A stretch of 6,483 nt of DNA, taken from the NCBI GenBank assembly GCA_002402575.1, contig DHGD01000016.1:20040-26522 (forward strand), in the 5' to 3' direction. Each line of letters opens with the position of its first letter. Positions within the stretch are counted from its first letter, which is position 1. The position numbers and the translations under genes are program-made. This document shows positions 5,755 to 6,483 of the stretch, piece by piece. Source of the stretch: Syntrophomonas sp. UBA4807 (GTDB lineage Bacteria; Bacillota; Syntrophomonadia; Syntrophomonadales; Syntrophomonadaceae). The notes beneath the pieces were generated by a model. The model had not been told where the DNA came from and did no database searches. It was given only the letters and a program-made list of their open reading frames with translations.

Positions 5755-6483
5755 CTAGTTCTTGACGGCGGCCTTTAAAACCGCTTTACGGGAAAGGTTG
5801 ACCCGGCCCTGTTTATCGATCTCGGTCACCTTGACCAATATCTGATCGCCGATATCGACCACATCTTTGACCTTATTAACCCGTTCTTCAGCCAATTGCG
5901 AGATATGGACCAATCCCTCTTTGCCCTGGCTGCCCAACACTCCGGGGATGATCTCTACAAAGGCGCCGAAATCCATGATGCGTTTAACGGTTCCCATGTA
6001 GGTCTTACCCACTTCCACTTCAGCGATGATGGACTCAATCAAGGCCTTAGCCTTTTGCGCGGCCTCACCGTCGGTGGCCATGATGTACAGGGTGCCGTCA
6101 TCTTCAATGTCGATCTTGCATCCGGTCTCATCCACGATCTTGTGTATGACTTTACCGCCCGGGCCGATGACCTCACGAATCTTGTCGGTAGGGATCATCA
6201 TTTTGGTAAGGCGCGGGGCATAGGGAGAAAGTTCCTTGTTGGGCTGGGAGATGGCTTCCATCATTTTGTCCATGATGAACATCCGGCCTTCTCTGGCCTG
6301 TGCCATAGCCGTCTCTACGATTTCCCGGCTCACCCCGCTGATTTTGATATCCATCTGTAAGGCGGTCACGCCCACTTCGGTGCCAGCCAGTTTGAAATCC
6401 ATGTCGCCCAATGCGTCCTCGATGCCTTGAATGTCACTTAATATAGCGAAACGGTCCTCAACTTTCACCAGGCCCATGGCGAT
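5755..6483 (-). CDS. pnp: Polyribonucleotide nucleotidyltransferase (PNPase), C-terminal third, cut by window edge
   Basis: Phosphorolytic 3'-5' exoribonuclease of mRNA turnover, cytoplasmic and trimeric. Only the last 242 residues are here; the start of about 460 residues lies beyond 6483, since full-length enzymes have about 700. Counting from the first visible residue: the end of the second RNase PH domain includes DALGDMDFKLAGTE (23-36), where D23, D29 and K31 match the E. coli active-site D486, D492 and K494. The KH domain (about 94-153) has the IGPGGK RNA-binding loop (106-111). The S1 domain (about 159-233) contains DFGAFVEI and GLVHISQL. The S1 domain carries about six extra residues (PGVLGSQ, 180-186) compared with E. 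coli and B. subtilis. The protein ends soon after S1, without the long acidic tail of some homologues. The reading frame stays open to the window edge, so this is a truncation by the window and not a broken gene. Confidence 0.97.
   Translation of the reverse strand: MAMGLVKVEDRFAILSDIQGIEDALGDMDFKLAGTEVGVTALQMDIKISGVSREIVETAMAQAREGRMFIMDKMMEAISQPNKELSPYAPRLTKMMIPTDKIREVIGPGGKVIHKIVDETGCKIDIEDDGTLYIMATDGEAAQKAKALIESIIAEVEVGKTYMGTVKRIMDFGAFVEIIPGVLGSQGKEGLVHISQLAEERVNKVKDVVDIGDQILVKVTEIDKQGRVNLSRKAVLKAAVKN

Noticed and set aside
5896..6360. Plus-strand open frames opposite pnp
   Set aside because: Antisense shadows of conserved PNPase coding sequence. The His/Phe/Asp-rich translations are typical of reverse-complemented coding DNA.

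Overview
The window reads as chromosomal DNA of an endospore-forming member of the Clostridia, or at least of the Bacillota. The evidence is gene order: the 3' end of pnp is followed by a NodB-type deacetylase, an M16 peptidase and a YmxH-type PRC-barrel protein. This matches the Bacillus subtilis pnpA-ylxY-mlpA-ymxH block. VanW-type, carboxypeptidase and dut genes are added here, an arrangement I associate with Clostridia. Strong GGAGG ribosome binding sites and mixed ATG/GTG/TTG starts also fit. I cannot name a genus.

All recognised genes are on the minus strand, so transcription runs from high to low coordinates. In that order: the C-terminal third of pnp (5755-6483, cut by the window edge); a hairpin terminator (5704-5726); a gene-poor gap of about 0.5 kb with several inverted repeats; a VanW-domain protein (4388-5209); a membrane-anchored NodB-family deacetylase (3666-4391); a secreted D-Ala-D-Ala carboxypeptidase (2495-3652); a decayed partial copy of that carboxypeptidase's 3' end (about 2240-2463); an M16 zinc peptidase (899-2191); dUTPase (417-854); and YmxH (135-404). 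The last 134 bases hold no gene, only possible hairpins.

The VanW protein, deacetylase and carboxypeptidase are tightly packed: an ATGA overlap, then a 13-base gap. They look like one cell-envelope transcription unit acting on peptidoglycan outside the membrane, plausibly during sporulation. The M16 peptidase, dut and ymxH follow with short gaps and may be read through from the same unit or from a promoter I could not identify.

Most of the window is conserved and ordinary. The clearest undescribed-looking element is the gene relic between the carboxypeptidase and the M16 gene. It aligns almost without gaps to the carboxypeptidase's own 3' end but carries three in-frame stops. I saw no CRISPR array, insertion sequence, tRNA, rRNA or defence system.
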